64,000 nucleotides of DNA from G963677485 sp942492855 (GTDB lineage: Bacteria; Armatimonadota; HRBIN16): the NCBI GenBank assembly GCA_942492855.1, contig OW818647.1, forward strand, positions 2,418,001-2,482,000. Reading direction: 5' to 3'. The notes below the pieces were generated by a model. That model saw only the letters and a list, made by a program, of their open reading frames with translations, was not told the DNA's origin and did no database searches. Made by a program: the position numbers and the translations under genes. This document shows positions 1 to 9,138 of the stretch, in pieces. Each line of letters starts with the position of its first letter. Position 1 is the first letter of the stretch.

Positions 1-240
1 ATGTATGGCACAAGCGACTTCCGCGCGACGAAATTCAATTTCACGGAGGCATCACTCACGGCTCCTGACGGCAGCGGTATCAAGGCCTTCGCCAAAGGCG
101 ACGTGCATGTACGCGCTTGCCTGGCAAAAGATGCCGTTCTCTTCCACCTCTGGCAGCCGAGTGAGGACGGTCGACGGCTGGAGAAGGGCAGCAAGATCAC
201 TGGCAGTTTCACGGTCTCGCTGCTCACTGAAGACCGGTAG
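1..240 (+). CDS. 3' end of an unidentified protein (probably truncated by window edge)
   Basis: An open frame runs from base 1 to a TAG at 238-240 and encodes 79 residues. The first codon happens to be ATG, but no upstream sequence is available to show a ribosome binding site, so this is most likely the C-terminal part of a longer protein. The segment is hydrophilic, with no membrane segment or cysteine motif. Alternating polar and hydrophobic residues near the end (GSKITGSFTVSLL) would suit a beta-sandwich, as found at the C-termini of many glycoside hydrolases, and a glycosidase-like gene follows. No family can be named. Confidence 0.45.
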   Translation: MYGTSDFRATKFNFTEASLTAPDGSGIKAFAKGDVHVRACLAKDAVLFHLWQPSEDGRRLEKGSKITGSFTVSLLTEDR

Positions 241-367
241 CTCAGGCAGGTTCTTCATCCATATATGATAATGCAAGATTCGTTGTCCAAACCCGAATCA
301 AGCAAACTGATATACAATATGGTTAATACAAGCCGTCAGATGGTTGTATTTCAAACAAGGGAGAGCT

Positions 368-1606
368 ATGAAGATGATTTGGGTTCTGCTAATGGCCATG
401 GCCATAGCACTGGCGGCGACACCGTCGCAATCTGCACCGCAATCTGACCGGTTCGTTCAAGACAGGTTCGTGATCAGCTTTTGGGTGGATCCGCCCGCCA
501 GCGAGATCACCGACGCACGGTATAAACAGATCGCCGATGCCAACTTTACGGTGGTCCACGGCGCATTTGGCCCTAAAAACCTGGCCGACGTGAAAAAGCA
601 GTTGGCCTTGTGTAAGAAATACGACCTGATGGCCATCATCAAAGGTGATGTCGCTCCGATCGAGAAGTTGCCGGAAGGTCCGAACCTTTGGGGCTATCAC
701 CTGATCGACGAGCCCGGCACGGGCGGGATTCCGCACGTGAAGGAGACCATCGAAAAGGTCCGCAAGAGCCACCCGGGTAAACTGACCTACTTCAACCTAT
801 TGCCCGACTACGCCCCGCTGAGTGCGCTGGGCGCATCCTCATACGACGAGTATGTGGCGCGGTTCGCCCGCGAAACGGGTGCCGATGTGCTGTGTATGGA
901 CTACTATCCCATGCTCACACCCAAGCACGATGGTCGCGATGGTTACTGCGGCAACCTGGCTGTCATGCGCAAATACTCGCTGGAGCTGGGCGTTCCGCAC
1001 TGGAACTTCTTCAACACCATGCCCTACGGTCCGCACCATGAGCCCACCGAGTCGCATCTGCGCTGGCAGGTCATGACCGCACTGGCGTATGGCTCCAAGG
1101 GCGTGCTCTACTTCTGCTACTGGACGCCTGGCGATGGCCCTACGGGCGAGTTCCCCAAGGGCGGAGCCATCATTGCACAGGATGGCCAGCCCACCCGGCA
1201 CTACGAGCAGGCCAAGCGCATCAACCTGGGTGTGAAGAACTGGGGACCGACGCTGATGAAGCTCACCAGCACCGCGGTGGTGCGTGTGAAACCGGGTGAG
1301 GACAGCGAAGAGAAGCTGGTCGGCACCGGCGTGGACAGCATCAAGATGGACAACGAGGGCGGCGACTATCTGGTGGGGGCCTTCAAGCACGAAGATGGCC
1401 GTCGCGCGGTGATGATCAACAACTACGATCACAACTACGCCACCTGGTTCACCGTCAAGTTTGACGCCGCGCACCGCGCCGTGCAGGAACTCGACCCTGC
1501 CACCGGCAAGCTGAAGGCATTGCGTGACGAGTCACCCTGGATGCCCGGTCTGCAGCTTTCGCTGGACGCCGGCGAGGGGCGCATTTTCCTGATGCCCGCC
1601 AAATAG
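368..1606 (+). CDS. Secreted TIM-barrel glycoside hydrolase-like protein
   Basis: 412 residues. I chose ATG 368 rather than an upstream ATG at 344, because it follows a purine-rich AAGGGAGAG ribosome binding site and starts a good signal peptide (positive start, hydrophobic residues about 4-18, probable cleavage near SQSA). The mature part resembles the catalytic barrel of GH42/GH5-like enzymes: a WGYHLIDEP strand near residue 110 offers a Glu in an acid/base-like position, followed by LCMDYYPM near 172 and LYFCYWTPGDGP near 250. A beta-sandwich-like tail follows. It is probably an exported or periplasmic glycan-processing protein. The exact family and substrate are unknown, and the catalytic residues are inferred only by position. 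Confidence 0.65.
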   Translation: MKMIWVLLMAMAIALAATPSQSAPQSDRFVQDRFVISFWVDPPASEITDARYKQIADANFTVVHGAFGPKNLADVKKQLALCKKYDLMAIIKGDVAPIEKLPEGPNLWGYHLIDEPGTGGIPHVKETIEKVRKSHPGKLTYFNLLPDYAPLSALGASSYDEYVARFARETGADVLCMDYYPMLTPKHDGRDGYCGNLAVMRKYSLELGVPHWNFFNTMPYGPHHEPTESHLRWQVMTALAYGSKGVLYFCYWTPGDGPTGEFPKGGAIIAQDGQPTRHYEQAKRINLGVKNWGPTLMKLTSTAVVRVKPGEDSEEKLVGTGVDSIKMDNEGGDYLVGAFKHEDGRRAVMINNYDHNYATWFTVKFDAAHRAVQELDPATGKLKALRDESPWMPGLQLSLDAGEGRIFLMPAK

Positions 1607-1629
1607 CGCGATCATTCCGAACCTGAGGT

Positions 1630-1673
1630 GAGGCCTGCGGCTGTTCTGTTGAACAGCCGCAGGCCTCTTTTTT
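1630..1673 (+). terminator. Intrinsic terminator of the glycosidase-like gene
   Basis: A perfect 17-bp stem (1630-1646 pairing with 1651-1667), a TGTT loop and a run of six T. It lies 23 nt after the stop of the gene ending at 1606. Confidence 0.9.
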
Positions 1674-1710
1674 GGTGCTTGTGTGTTGGCTGTGTCCGCG
1701 TCGGTCCTTT

Positions 1711-1903
1711 GTCTGAACCACGGATTACACGGATTAACAGGATGACACGGATGGGGAGGAGAGGGTCGCTGCGTGCGGAGAGTAGCCAATCCGTCCGATC
1801 CGTGGGAACTTGGTTCGAACCACAGAGGATACAGGGAGCAGCCACCAGGGTTTCCTCCCCTCCGATCCCATCCGTGCAATCCGCGTAATCCGTGGTTCAG
1901 ACA
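1711..1903. repeat. Inverted pair of dispersed 'CCACGGATTACACGGAT' repeats
   Basis: The left copy (1711-1762) begins GTCTGAACCACGGATTACAC. The right copy (1862-1902) is in inverse orientation and ends in CCGTGGTTCAGAC. Related copies occur at 9331-9370, 16325-16392, 24196-24230, 40712-40760 and 40828-40870, always outside genes and often as inverted pairs about 100-150 bp apart. Confidence 0.8.
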
Positions 1904-1950
1904 ATCCCTGTCCTCTCCTCTACTCCCATCTCCTACCTCCCCGCAACACG

Positions 1951-2000
1951 ATGACTAGTATAACAATGACTAGTATACTGATCATTGTTATACTAGTCAT
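1951..2000. repeat. Palindrome downstream of the ATPase gene (left copy)
   Basis: The arms 1951-1969 and 1982-2000 are perfect 19-bp inverse complements (ATGACTAGTATAACAATGA) around a 12-nt centre rich in ACTAGTATA. It lies 20 nt past the stop codon of the reverse-strand ATPase gene. A near-identical element lies on the other side of that gene at about 3614-3662. Confidence 0.85.
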
Positions 2001-2020
2001 TATAATGTGTGGTGCCAGGC

Positions 2021-3433
2021 CTATCCCCGAAGCATCTCATCTCCAGATACCAGCAGCACGTTGTCGCGGGCGGCGGTGTCCTGCAGCACTTGATCAAATC
2101 CTGCGGCGGAGAAGAGGCAATAGCGCAGTTTTTCGTGTTTAAGTGATGGCGGAAGCTTTTCATACTTCTTCATCAAATCATAATAAACACGCGTCCCGAT
2201 TGGCGATGACGACCACTTGCATTCGCAAGCCAGCAGACTTTCGTCCTCCAGTATGGCCAGGATGTCGATCTCGATGGAGCCCTCGCGGTTCCAGTATCGA
2301 CCGGCACTGCTAATCCGTAGTTGGTGCTGGCTGGCGGCGAACCGCTTCAGATACTGCATGCAGATATCCTCAAACACATATCGGCCCATGTAGTCATTCA
2401 AGAACGGCTCTACCCGAGCTTTATACACTTCGGTGGTGTCCTGAAACTCCAGCTCACTGGCCAGGGACGACACAAACCGGTACCAAAAGTGGATAAAGTG
2501 ATCCGTGATCTTGAAGATAGACCTTTTTGTTGTTTTATCTCCGAAGGGTGTTTCCCTCTCAATCCACTCCATGTCGATCAAACTCTGGGTGTAGAACCCA
2601 GACTGCGAGTGGCTCAGACCTGCCTTCTGTTCGATATTGGAGCGCCTCGTCTCGCCATGAGCGATGGCGTTCAGGATCGAGTTATACGCAGATGGCTCAC
2701 GAATAGAGCTGGAGGCCATCATCACCTCAGGCTCCACATGCAGCAACCCGCCAGGGCTGAGCACATGCCGCACGATGTTATCCTGCAGGCTGTATCGGTC
2801 GCTAAACTGTGCATGATATCGCGGGGTTCCGCCCAACACGCCATACACCATCAGCTTCTCCCGCAGGCTCCATCCGCCGGATTCATAGAAAAGAGCGGTG
2901 TCGTGGTGGCACATCGGTCTGAGCTTCTGCCGATGTGTAAACCGGCCATATAGCGGGTTATTGATCCCCGACAGAGCCTCCATGATACCGATGTGCGATC
3001 CACATAGCACGAGCCAGGATTGGCTGTTCATACCGGAGGCATCCCACCATGCTTGTATCTGTGATGGCAGCGTTGGATCCTGTGACACGAGATATTGGAA
3101 CTCGTCGATCACCAAAGCGAAACGCGACTCTTTAGCCAGTGTTTCGTAGAACCGCAGCACACTTCGTAGAGTTGGAAAGTCGGCAGGCGTCATCCCTGCG
3201 GCTCCCGGGTGCGATGCGATGATCGCCTCGGCTAGCAGCGCCATGTTGTCAGATATCGACTTGGCAGAAGCCAAGAAGTAGCAGTGCGGACGATCATCTG
3301 ACAGGAAGTGCTGCAGCATGAAGGTCTTGCCCACTCGCCTGCGGCCATACAGCAGCAGCAACTCTGCGTTGCCAGAATCCCAGCTCTCTTTCAACAAAGA
3401 AAGCTCCTGTTTTCGGTTGTAGAATTTGGCCAT
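2021..3433 (-). CDS. ATPase (PF01637-like) with DUF234 PD-(D/E)XK-type C-terminal domain
   Basis: 470 residues. The N-terminal P-loop ATPase has Walker A GRRRVGKT at residues 30-37 and Walker B LVIDEFQYL at about 107-115. The C-terminal domain shows a nuclease-like pattern, EIDILAI then ACECKW (Asp390, Glu404, Lys406), matching the PD-(D/E)XK-type DUF234 domain known from this archaeal/bacterial family. The biological role of the family is not established. I chose ATG 3433, 7 nt after AGGAG; the frame extends further upstream, but only by reading into an inverted repeat at 3472-3555. No partner gene is adjacent. The gene sits alone between two copies of a palindrome, which suggests a mobile cassette or self-contained regulation. 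Confidence 0.85.
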   Translation of the reverse strand: MAKFYNRKQELSLLKESWDSGNAELLLLYGRRRVGKTFMLQHFLSDDRPHCYFLASAKSISDNMALLAEAIIASHPGAAGMTPADFPTLRSVLRFYETLAKESRFALVIDEFQYLVSQDPTLPSQIQAWWDASGMNSQSWLVLCGSHIGIMEALSGINNPLYGRFTHRQKLRPMCHHDTALFYESGGWSLREKLMVYGVLGGTPRYHAQFSDRYSLQDNIVRHVLSPGGLLHVEPEVMMASSSIREPSAYNSILNAIAHGETRRSNIEQKAGLSHSQSGFYTQSLIDMEWIERETPFGDKTTKRSIFKITDHFIHFWYRFVSSLASELEFQDTTEVYKARVEPFLNDYMGRYVFEDICMQYLKRFAASQHQLRISSAGRYWNREGSIEIDILAILEDESLLACECKWSSSPIGTRVYYDLMKKYEKLPPSLKHEKLRYCLFSAAGFDQVLQDTAARDNVLLVSGDEMLRG

Positions 3434-3471
3434 CATGTGGCTCCTTTCTTCAGAAATGTATTCATAGCTAG

Positions 3472-3555
3472 TCGTAGGGGCGTCCCTTGTGGGCGCCCTA
3501 AACAAGAACTATCGATTGAACAACGATTAGGGCGCCCACAAGGGACGCCCCTACG
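3472..3555. repeat. 28-bp perfect inverted repeat (GGGCG...CTTGT...GGGCGCCC family)
   Basis: The arms 3472-3499 and 3528-3555 are perfect inverse complements around a loop of about 28 nt. The element lies just upstream of the ATPase gene. It belongs to a family built on a CCCTTGTGG core flanked by self-complementary GC-rich sequence, with further copies at 11388-11493, 16189-16302, 49814-49875 and 50961-50990. Confidence 0.85.
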
Positions 3556-3613
3556 ACAGTATCAGTTACAGCCTGCGCTGCCGTGCATGCATGGGCGGTT
3601 GCTTGATGATCAT

Positions 3614-3662
3614 ACTAATGACTAGTATAACAATGATTAGTATACTAGTCATTGTTATACTT
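3614..3662. repeat. Palindrome upstream of the ATPase gene (right copy)
   Basis: Contains the same ATGACTAGTATAACAATGA arm as 1951-1969 and an inverse arm. Its reverse complement matches the left copy over about 45 bases with one difference. The two copies enclose the ATPase gene and about 1.7 kb in total. Confidence 0.8.
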
Positions 3663-3748
3663 ATCTACATGTTATTTATACCTGTTTTTGTAAATCAATC
3701 TCCTAATGACCGAACGGATATCCAATGTTAGGCACCCCCGATCGAGCA

Positions 3749-4025
3749 TCCCCTGGGAACGCCAATCTCCTGATTGGCTCCCTGCATCCCTTCGTGTCAT
3801 CCGCTAATGATCAACTGTGGGGTGACATAACCCACGGCATATTGAAGGCATCTTGGGCTATCCGCCAGACCGCGCCGGAGATGGGCTGCATGGCGATTGT
3901 GATCTTACTGAGAAACCGGCGCGGTCAATTCCTGGTCTGCGCCATCGGTGCCATTTGTGGATTGTAACACCCCGCCCAGATCGCCCCGCATCCCTCCCTT
4001 CGCGTCTTCGCGCCTTCGCGTGACA
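3749..4025. repeat. Composite of three dispersed repeat modules
   Basis: This gene-free stretch holds three modules: GGGAACGCCAATCTCCTGAT (3756 region; inverse copy near 40768-40790), a hairpin running from TATCCGCCAGACCGCGCCGG (3862) to AAACCGGCGCGGTCAA (3913), and a CGCGTCTTCGCGCC-type module at 3995-4020. The GACCGCGCCGG hairpin module recurs at 9172-9290, 24277-24350, 27476-27640, 40618-40705 and 61040-61115. Confidence 0.75.
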
Positions 4026-4111
4026 TATTTTTCATTCCAGTCCGGCATGCATGATTTTACGCATCCGATGGTGAATATATACCCATAGTCATAACCAAGC
4101 GAGGTCTGCCC

Positions 4112-7100
4112 ATGATCCACCATATGCGATGCGAACACCTGGAGAACCCACTCGCCATCGACACCGCCAAGCCGATGCTCAGTTGGTGGTGCCTGGCCCC
4201 CAGACGGGGTCAGCGCAGCATGAGCGCGCAGGTTCAGGTCTCATCACGCCCAGAACTGCTGCGCATCGGCCGGCCTGATCTGTGGGACAGTGGTGCTAAA
4301 ACACTGTCGCATGGTGACCCGTGGTTGATCTACGCTGGAAAGACCCTGCGCAGCCGGCAGCAGTGCCACTGGCGGGTCAGGGTGCGCGATGAGCAGGGCC
4401 GGTGGAGCCCATGGAGCCAGTCGGCTCAGTTTGGAATCGGTCTGCTACAAAAGTCGGACTGGCGCGCCAAGTGGATCACCCACCCGAAGCTGGCCGATGC
4501 CAAGTCACTGAAGCGCGTGAACGGCTGGCACAGCCAGTTCGCGGAGCAGGATGTGCCCTGCAGCATCACACTGCGCTGGGATTCGCCGCAGCCTATTGAC
4601 GGTCTTCGTCTCTTCCCGACGATGCCCTTCGACTACCCTGAAGACGTGCCCGGGTTCCTGTTCCCCGTGCGCTACCGTGTGGAGGGAGGCCTCGGAGCCG
4701 ATGAATCGGCCCCGATGCTGTTGGCTGACGGCACCGCGCTGGATCAAGCGAACCCCAAGGAGAAGCCCGTCACCCTCTACTGGCCAGCGCAGAACCTGAA
4801 GTGGGTGCGGCTGACCATCACCAAACGGCCAAAGCACCCCAGCATGGCACAATACGCCTGCACACTTGCCGAAATTCAAGCGGTGTCTCAGGGCAAAACG
4901 CTGGCGGCTCCCAGCCAGTGTACCGCCACCGAGAGCTACACCAGCGGCACTTGGGACATCAAATACCTGACAGACGGCCAGACCACCAGTCCTCCTCGGA
5001 TCGCACCCGCGGCTGAGGCAAGTTCTGTGCCGATGATCAAGAAGCAGTTCGCTGTGCCGGTCCAACCGCTGCGGGCCATTCTACGGGTGACCGCGAGAGG
5101 GCTATACGAAATATATCTGAATGGCCACCGCGTGGGTGACCAGGTTCTCCCACCTGAGTGGACACAATACGAAAAGCGGCTGCTGGTGCAGAGCTATGAT
5201 GTAACCAAACTGTTACCCAAGGGGCAAGCGGAGCTGAAGGCGCAACTGGGCTCTGGCTGGTGGTGCGGCCGCTTCGGTTGGCAAGGGCAGGCCGCTTTCT
5301 GGGGTGAAAGTCCCTGGCTGTTGGCGCAACTTGAGATCGAGATGCCGGGAGGTCAGCGCACGATTATCGCCACTGACGGGACCTGGCAGACCACGCTGGA
5401 CGGCCCCATCAAGGCCGAAAACCTGTATGACGGTGAGACCTATGATGCCCGCTCCACCGCATTCCGCTGGAGCCCGGCTGTGGCCAAGCCGTTGGATGAC
5501 GTCCGGCTTCAGCCGCAGATGCACCAGCCGATGCGCATCCAGAACCGCGCCTTCCCCAAGAGCATCACCCCAATAGCAGATGGCAAGTATCTGGTGGACT
5601 TCGGCACGAATATCACCGGCGTCTGTTCTATCTCTGGCACGGGCAAGGCGGGCGAGCCGGTGGTGCTCCGCCATGCGGAGATACTTGAGCCAAACGGCCA
5701 GATATATATCGCCAACCTGCGCAGTGCCCAATGCACTGACCGGTACATACCGGCCGACTCCAAGCCGTTCCAGTTTACCCCGCGATTCACGTATCGGTGC
5801 TTCCGCTATGTGGAAATATCCGGCTTGACGGCTCCGCCCACTTTGCAGCAGGTTCGCCGGCTGGAGTTCTGCTCAGATAGTCCGGTGCTGGCGGAGATCA
5901 ACACACCAGACCCCACCCTGAACTGGATTGTGGCTGCCGCGATCCGCACCCAGCGGAACAACATGACCAGCGTGCCCACCGACTGCCCCCAGCGCGATGA
6001 GCGCATGGGATACGGCGGGGATGCCATGGCCATGAGCCTGCCCACCATGATGGCACTGGATGCTACCGCCTTCTACGAGAAGGTGAGTTATGACTGGCTG
6101 GACGGCCAGACCCCGGAGGGCACCACCCAGTGGATCGCCCCCAGCGTGGGGGCCATGACCACCGTGCCGGAGGTCTGCCCAGGCTGGAACGATGCGCTGG
6201 TGATGATCCCCTGGCACAACTTCCTGACCAGCGGTGACCCTCGCCCGCTGAAAGATACCCTGCCGTGTGCAGAGAAGTATAGCGAGTGGATCAGCAGCCG
6301 TAACCCCGACGGGATATGGTCGGTGGCCAACGGCCCGGATATCGGCGACTGGCTGCACGGCGACACCATCACGCGGATACCGGGGTTCCCACAGGGTGAG
6401 GGGCGGATACCCATCGACCTATTCGGCACGATGATGTGGTACCGCAGCACACGTATCACCGCCCAGATGGCGGCTGAGCTGGGCAACCGCGGTCTGCAGG
6501 CTAAATATGAAGCATTGGCGCAAAAATTCCGGCAGGCGTTTGCCGCGAAGTGGCTGAATCCCGATGGCGGTTTATCCACCAACACACAGGGCATCATATC
6601 TATGGCCATCGGCTTCGGGTTGCTGGATGATGCGCAGATGCAGGCACTGATCCCTCGGCTGGAGCAGGCGATCGCCCGCTATGATGGCCGCTTCAGCACT
6701 GGCTTCCACACCACGCCGCAGATGTTGATGACGCTCAGCCGGTTTGGCAAGCACGAACTGGCCTTGAAGATGGCCACGCAGCATCGCCCGCCGAGCTGGG
6801 GCTACATGATGGATTTGGGCCACCACACCATCTGGGAGCGTTGGGACGGCTATCAGAAGGACGTTGGTCCGAACGATCCGGGCATGAACTCCTTCAATCA
6901 CCCAGCATTTGGGGCTGTTTTGGAGTGGATCATCCGGTATGTGGTGGGCATCCAGCTTCAATCCGATTCGCCCGCCTACCGCCATGTGCGCCTGATGCCG
7001 CAGCCGTCGGAAGCGCTGCCGAGTGCCTCTGGTCGCATCGCCACCCCGCGCGGCTGGATCAAAATGAACTGGGCCACAACTGCCGATAAGCTGACCGTCG

Positions 7101-7270
7101 AGATTGAGATACCCTGCGACAGCCGCGCTTCATTAGTACTGCCGCGAGCCTACACACGCCGAATCACTGAGGGTGGTAAAGAGTGGAAGGGCGGGATCAA
7201 ACCCATCAGCGAAACCCAGGTGTCGATCAGCCTGACATCAGGCCGGTATCTGTTTGGACTGCTCAAGTAG
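4112..7270 (+). CDS. GH78 alpha-L-rhamnosidase
   Basis: 1052 residues, the usual size for bacterial GH78. The start ATG 4112 has GAGGT 6 nt upstream. The N-terminal ~120 residues form the fibronectin-like domain typical of the family (HLENPLAIDTAKPMLSWW; HWRVRVRDEQGRWSPWS). Beta-sandwich domains follow, including AQLGSGWWCGRFGWQG. The (alpha/alpha)6 catalytic domain carries the family acidic motif DCPQRDERMGYGGDA near residue 624 and a later Glu in TIWERWDG near 906. It would release terminal alpha-L-rhamnose. There is no signal peptide, so it probably acts in the cytoplasm on imported oligosaccharides unless exported in another way. A GH42-like gene follows after 33 nt, so the two are probably co-transcribed. 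Confidence 0.93.
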   Translation: MIHHMRCEHLENPLAIDTAKPMLSWWCLAPRRGQRSMSAQVQVSSRPELLRIGRPDLWDSGAKTLSHGDPWLIYAGKTLRSRQQCHWRVRVRDEQGRWSPWSQSAQFGIGLLQKSDWRAKWITHPKLADAKSLKRVNGWHSQFAEQDVPCSITLRWDSPQPIDGLRLFPTMPFDYPEDVPGFLFPVRYRVEGGLGADESAPMLLADGTALDQANPKEKPVTLYWPAQNLKWVRLTITKRPKHPSMAQYACTLAEIQAVSQGKTLAAPSQCTATESYTSGTWDIKYLTDGQTTSPPRIAPAAEASSVPMIKKQFAVPVQPLRAILRVTARGLYEIYLNGHRVGDQVLPPEWTQYEKRLLVQSYDVTKLLPKGQAELKAQLGSGWWCGRFGWQGQAAFWGESPWLLAQLEIEMPGGQRTIIATDGTWQTTLDGPIKAENLYDGETYDARSTAFRWSPAVAKPLDDVRLQPQMHQPMRIQNRAFPKSITPIADGKYLVDFGTNITGVCSISGTGKAGEPVVLRHAEILEPNGQIYIANLRSAQCTDRYIPADSKPFQFTPRFTYRCFRYVEISGLTAPPTLQQVRRLEFCSDSPVLAEINTPDPTLNWIVAAAIRTQRNNMTSVPTDCPQRDERMGYGGDAMAMSLPTMMALDATAFYEKVSYDWLDGQTPEGTTQWIAPSVGAMTTVPEVCPGWNDALVMIPWHNFLTSGDPRPLKDTLPCAEKYSEWISSRNPDGIWSVANGPDIGDWLHGDTITRIPGFPQGEGRIPIDLFGTMMWYRSTRITAQMAAELGNRGLQAKYEALAQKFRQAFAAKWLNPDGGLSTNTQGIISMAIGFGLLDDAQMQALIPRLEQAIARYDGRFSTGFHTTPQMLMTLSRFGKHELALKMATQHRPPSWGYMMDLGHHTIWERWDGYQKDVGPNDPGMNSFNHPAFGAVLEWIIRYVVGIQLQSDSPAYRHVRLMPQPSEALPSASGRIATPRGWIKMNWATTADKLTVEIEIPCDSRASLVLPRAYTRRITEGGKEWKGGIKPISETQVSISLTSGRYLFGLLK

Positions 7271-7303
7271 TGAACCATCACGCCAACAAGAAGGGCATAC
7301 AGC

Positions 7304-8788
7304 ATGAAGCGAATACCTAATCTGGCCGCCGAATCGGTCGACCGCGAAAAGCAGCGGCGTTACTACGTCAACAGCATCTACAACATGTGGCGGATTTATG
7401 ATCAGCCGGATGTCTACACAAAATGGTATGACCTCTGCGACGACATCGGCTTCAACAGCGTAAATATGGACAGCTCCTGGTCATCGGAACGCCCCGACGG
7501 CAGCTATGACTGGGAGGTTCTTGATGCGCAGATGGACATCGGCATCGCACGCGGATACACCATCTGGCCGCGCATCAACTGCACCTTGATACGCAAGACT
7601 TCTGGCGAGCCGCAGCGTCCTTACTGGCTGACCGATGAGATGCTGATGTGCCGGCCCGATGGCTCCACATACAGCCACTCCAACGGTCCGATTGCCGCTA
7701 TCACCCATCCGCTGGTGTTCCAGAAGATGGTGCGGTTCGCCGGCGAGTTCGCCCTGCATCTGGAGGGCTATCTGAAGTCGCGAGGCATCCGCAACAATCC
7801 GATGGTGTGTATGCCCTTCAGCTTCACCCCCACCGCGGAGGCCGAATACTTCTTTGACGGCGAGCTGGACCACTCACCCAGCGCCAAAGCGGCCTTCACC
7901 AGATGGATCCGCACCCGATACCAGAGTCTTGCTGCCCTGAACCGCGCATGGGACAGCAATCACACCAGTTGGGACACCCCGCAACTGGGCAACAGCCACC
8001 AGACAGACCGGCATCTCTTCTACGAGGCGCAACTGCAGAAGCTGTTTGACGCCGTGGCGGATGCGGTTCACAAGGCCAGTCCGCGTATGCGGCTGGGACT
8101 TCAAGTGGGCTGCGTATGGGATGTGCCCCAGCGCCGAATGATCAACATCAACAAGCTGATGCGCAAAGTGGACTGGCTGCTGGTGGCGGATGCGCACTCA
8201 TACCCCACCGCCTTCACCATGGACATCCTGCGGGCCAACCTGCCCGGGAAACAGCTCAGCAACGAGATCGACGGTCCCGGGTTTGGCGGTACCGATGAGC
8301 AGCGGCTGACCCAGGGGCAGCTCACCTGGCAGCGAGGCGGCCGAAGTGTGTATACCAGTAACTGGGTACCTATAGAAACCATGGCCGAGACAGACAAGTG
8401 GCGGTTTTTGAATGCTCTGGCGTTTCAAAAGGACGCTCCGCTGCCGAAATTGCAACCGACCACTGCCATGCTGCTTTCCACCTGGGATGTGATCTGCGGC
8501 TACGCCAGCTCGCAGGCGGTATACATCCCCGCGCATAACCGATTAAGCGAGGACGGCAAGCAGATCATCGATGTGCTGACCGACAGCTTCCTGCAGGACA
8601 ATCCCCGAGTTCTGGCGCGCTATCGAAAGATCGTGCTGCCGTATAACAAGGTGATACCAGCCAAGCTGATCCCGCTGCTCAAAGCCAACAAGCTGCGGGT
8701 GGTGTTGGAGCGGCCGGACATCGCTGGCACATCCGATGCCTACGGGCACCGCACCGCCAGCTCGCTCAGTGCATCGCTTGGCAGTTAG
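7304..8788 (+). CDS. GH42-like glycoside hydrolase (putative beta-galactosidase)
   Basis: 494 residues; ATG 7304 follows an AAGAAGGG ribosome binding site. The N-terminal region reads like a GH42/GH-A barrel: LCDDIGFNSVNMDSSWS, then PNYW-like PYWLTDEM, and the AFTRWIRTRYQSLAALNRAW segment (about residues 194-213), which is characteristic of GH42. Candidate catalytic glutamates are in FTPTAEAEY (near 173) and SNEIDGPGF (near 321). The protein is shorter than typical 650-700 residue GH42 enzymes and ends soon after a trimerisation-like region, so a C-terminal domain is missing or reduced. It has no signal peptide. It likely works with the preceding rhamnosidase on the same oligosaccharides. Confidence 0.75.
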   Translation: MKRIPNLAAESVDREKQRRYYVNSIYNMWRIYDQPDVYTKWYDLCDDIGFNSVNMDSSWSSERPDGSYDWEVLDAQMDIGIARGYTIWPRINCTLIRKTSGEPQRPYWLTDEMLMCRPDGSTYSHSNGPIAAITHPLVFQKMVRFAGEFALHLEGYLKSRGIRNNPMVCMPFSFTPTAEAEYFFDGELDHSPSAKAAFTRWIRTRYQSLAALNRAWDSNHTSWDTPQLGNSHQTDRHLFYEAQLQKLFDAVADAVHKASPRMRLGLQVGCVWDVPQRRMININKLMRKVDWLLVADAHSYPTAFTMDILRANLPGKQLSNEIDGPGFGGTDEQRLTQGQLTWQRGGRSVYTSNWVPIETMAETDKWRFLNALAFQKDAPLPKLQPTTAMLLSTWDVICGYASSQAVYIPAHNRLSEDGKQIIDVLTDSFLQDNPRVLARYRKIVLPYNKVIPAKLIPLLKANKLRVVLERPDIAGTSDAYGHRTASSLSASLGS

Positions 8789-8824
8789 AATTACCCACCA
8801 CAACCAACACTTAAGGAGAGAAAA

Positions 8825-9133
8825 ATGCCCGAATTTGGAAGCCCATTTTCCGGAATGAAAAGTGACCGCAAGCTCACCCACGCCGAGTTGGTGCGCGCCA
8901 TCCGTTTTATGGTCGCCGCCGAGTATGAAGCGATACAGCTCTACATGCAGCTTGTCGAATCCACCGACGATAAACTGGCGATTGATGTACTGACGGACAT
9001 CGCCAACGAAGAGCGCGTTCATGCCGGTGAGTTCCTGCGGTTGCTGAAAGCGCTCGAACCCGACGAGGAAGCCTTCTACCAGGAAGGCGCCGAAGAGGTA
9101 GAAGAGGAGATCGAGAAGCAGGGCAAAGAGTAG
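8825..9133 (+). CDS. Half-ferritin / encapsulated-ferritin-like protein
   Basis: 102 residues, ATG 8825 preceded by AAGGAGAG. Two helices carry iron-binding residues: Glu33 in AAEYEAIQLY, and Glu63-x-x-His66 in NEERVHAGEF. This is the half-ferritin arrangement of encapsulin-associated ferritin-like proteins, in which two subunits complete a four-helix diiron site. A very acidic tail follows (EEVEEEIEKQ). The usual encapsulin targeting peptide is not evident and no encapsulin gene is in the window. It would oxidise and sequester Fe(II) or handle peroxide. It starts 36 nt after the GH42-like gene in the same direction, an unusual neighbour. Confidence 0.8.
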   Translation: MPEFGSPFSGMKSDRKLTHAELVRAIRFMVAAEYEAIQLYMQLVESTDDKLAIDVLTDIANEERVHAGEFLRLLKALEPDEEAFYQEGAEEVEEEIEKQGKE

Positions 9134-9138
9134 GGCGG

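Noticed and set aside
2321..2953. Forward open frame of 210 codons opposite the ATPase gene
   Set aside because: It mirrors a gene with recognised Walker motifs and has no signals of its own.
3434..3505. A longer N-terminus for the ATPase gene
   Set aside because: The extra codons read through a dispersed inverted repeat. AGGAG lies directly before the ATG pair at 3431-3436.
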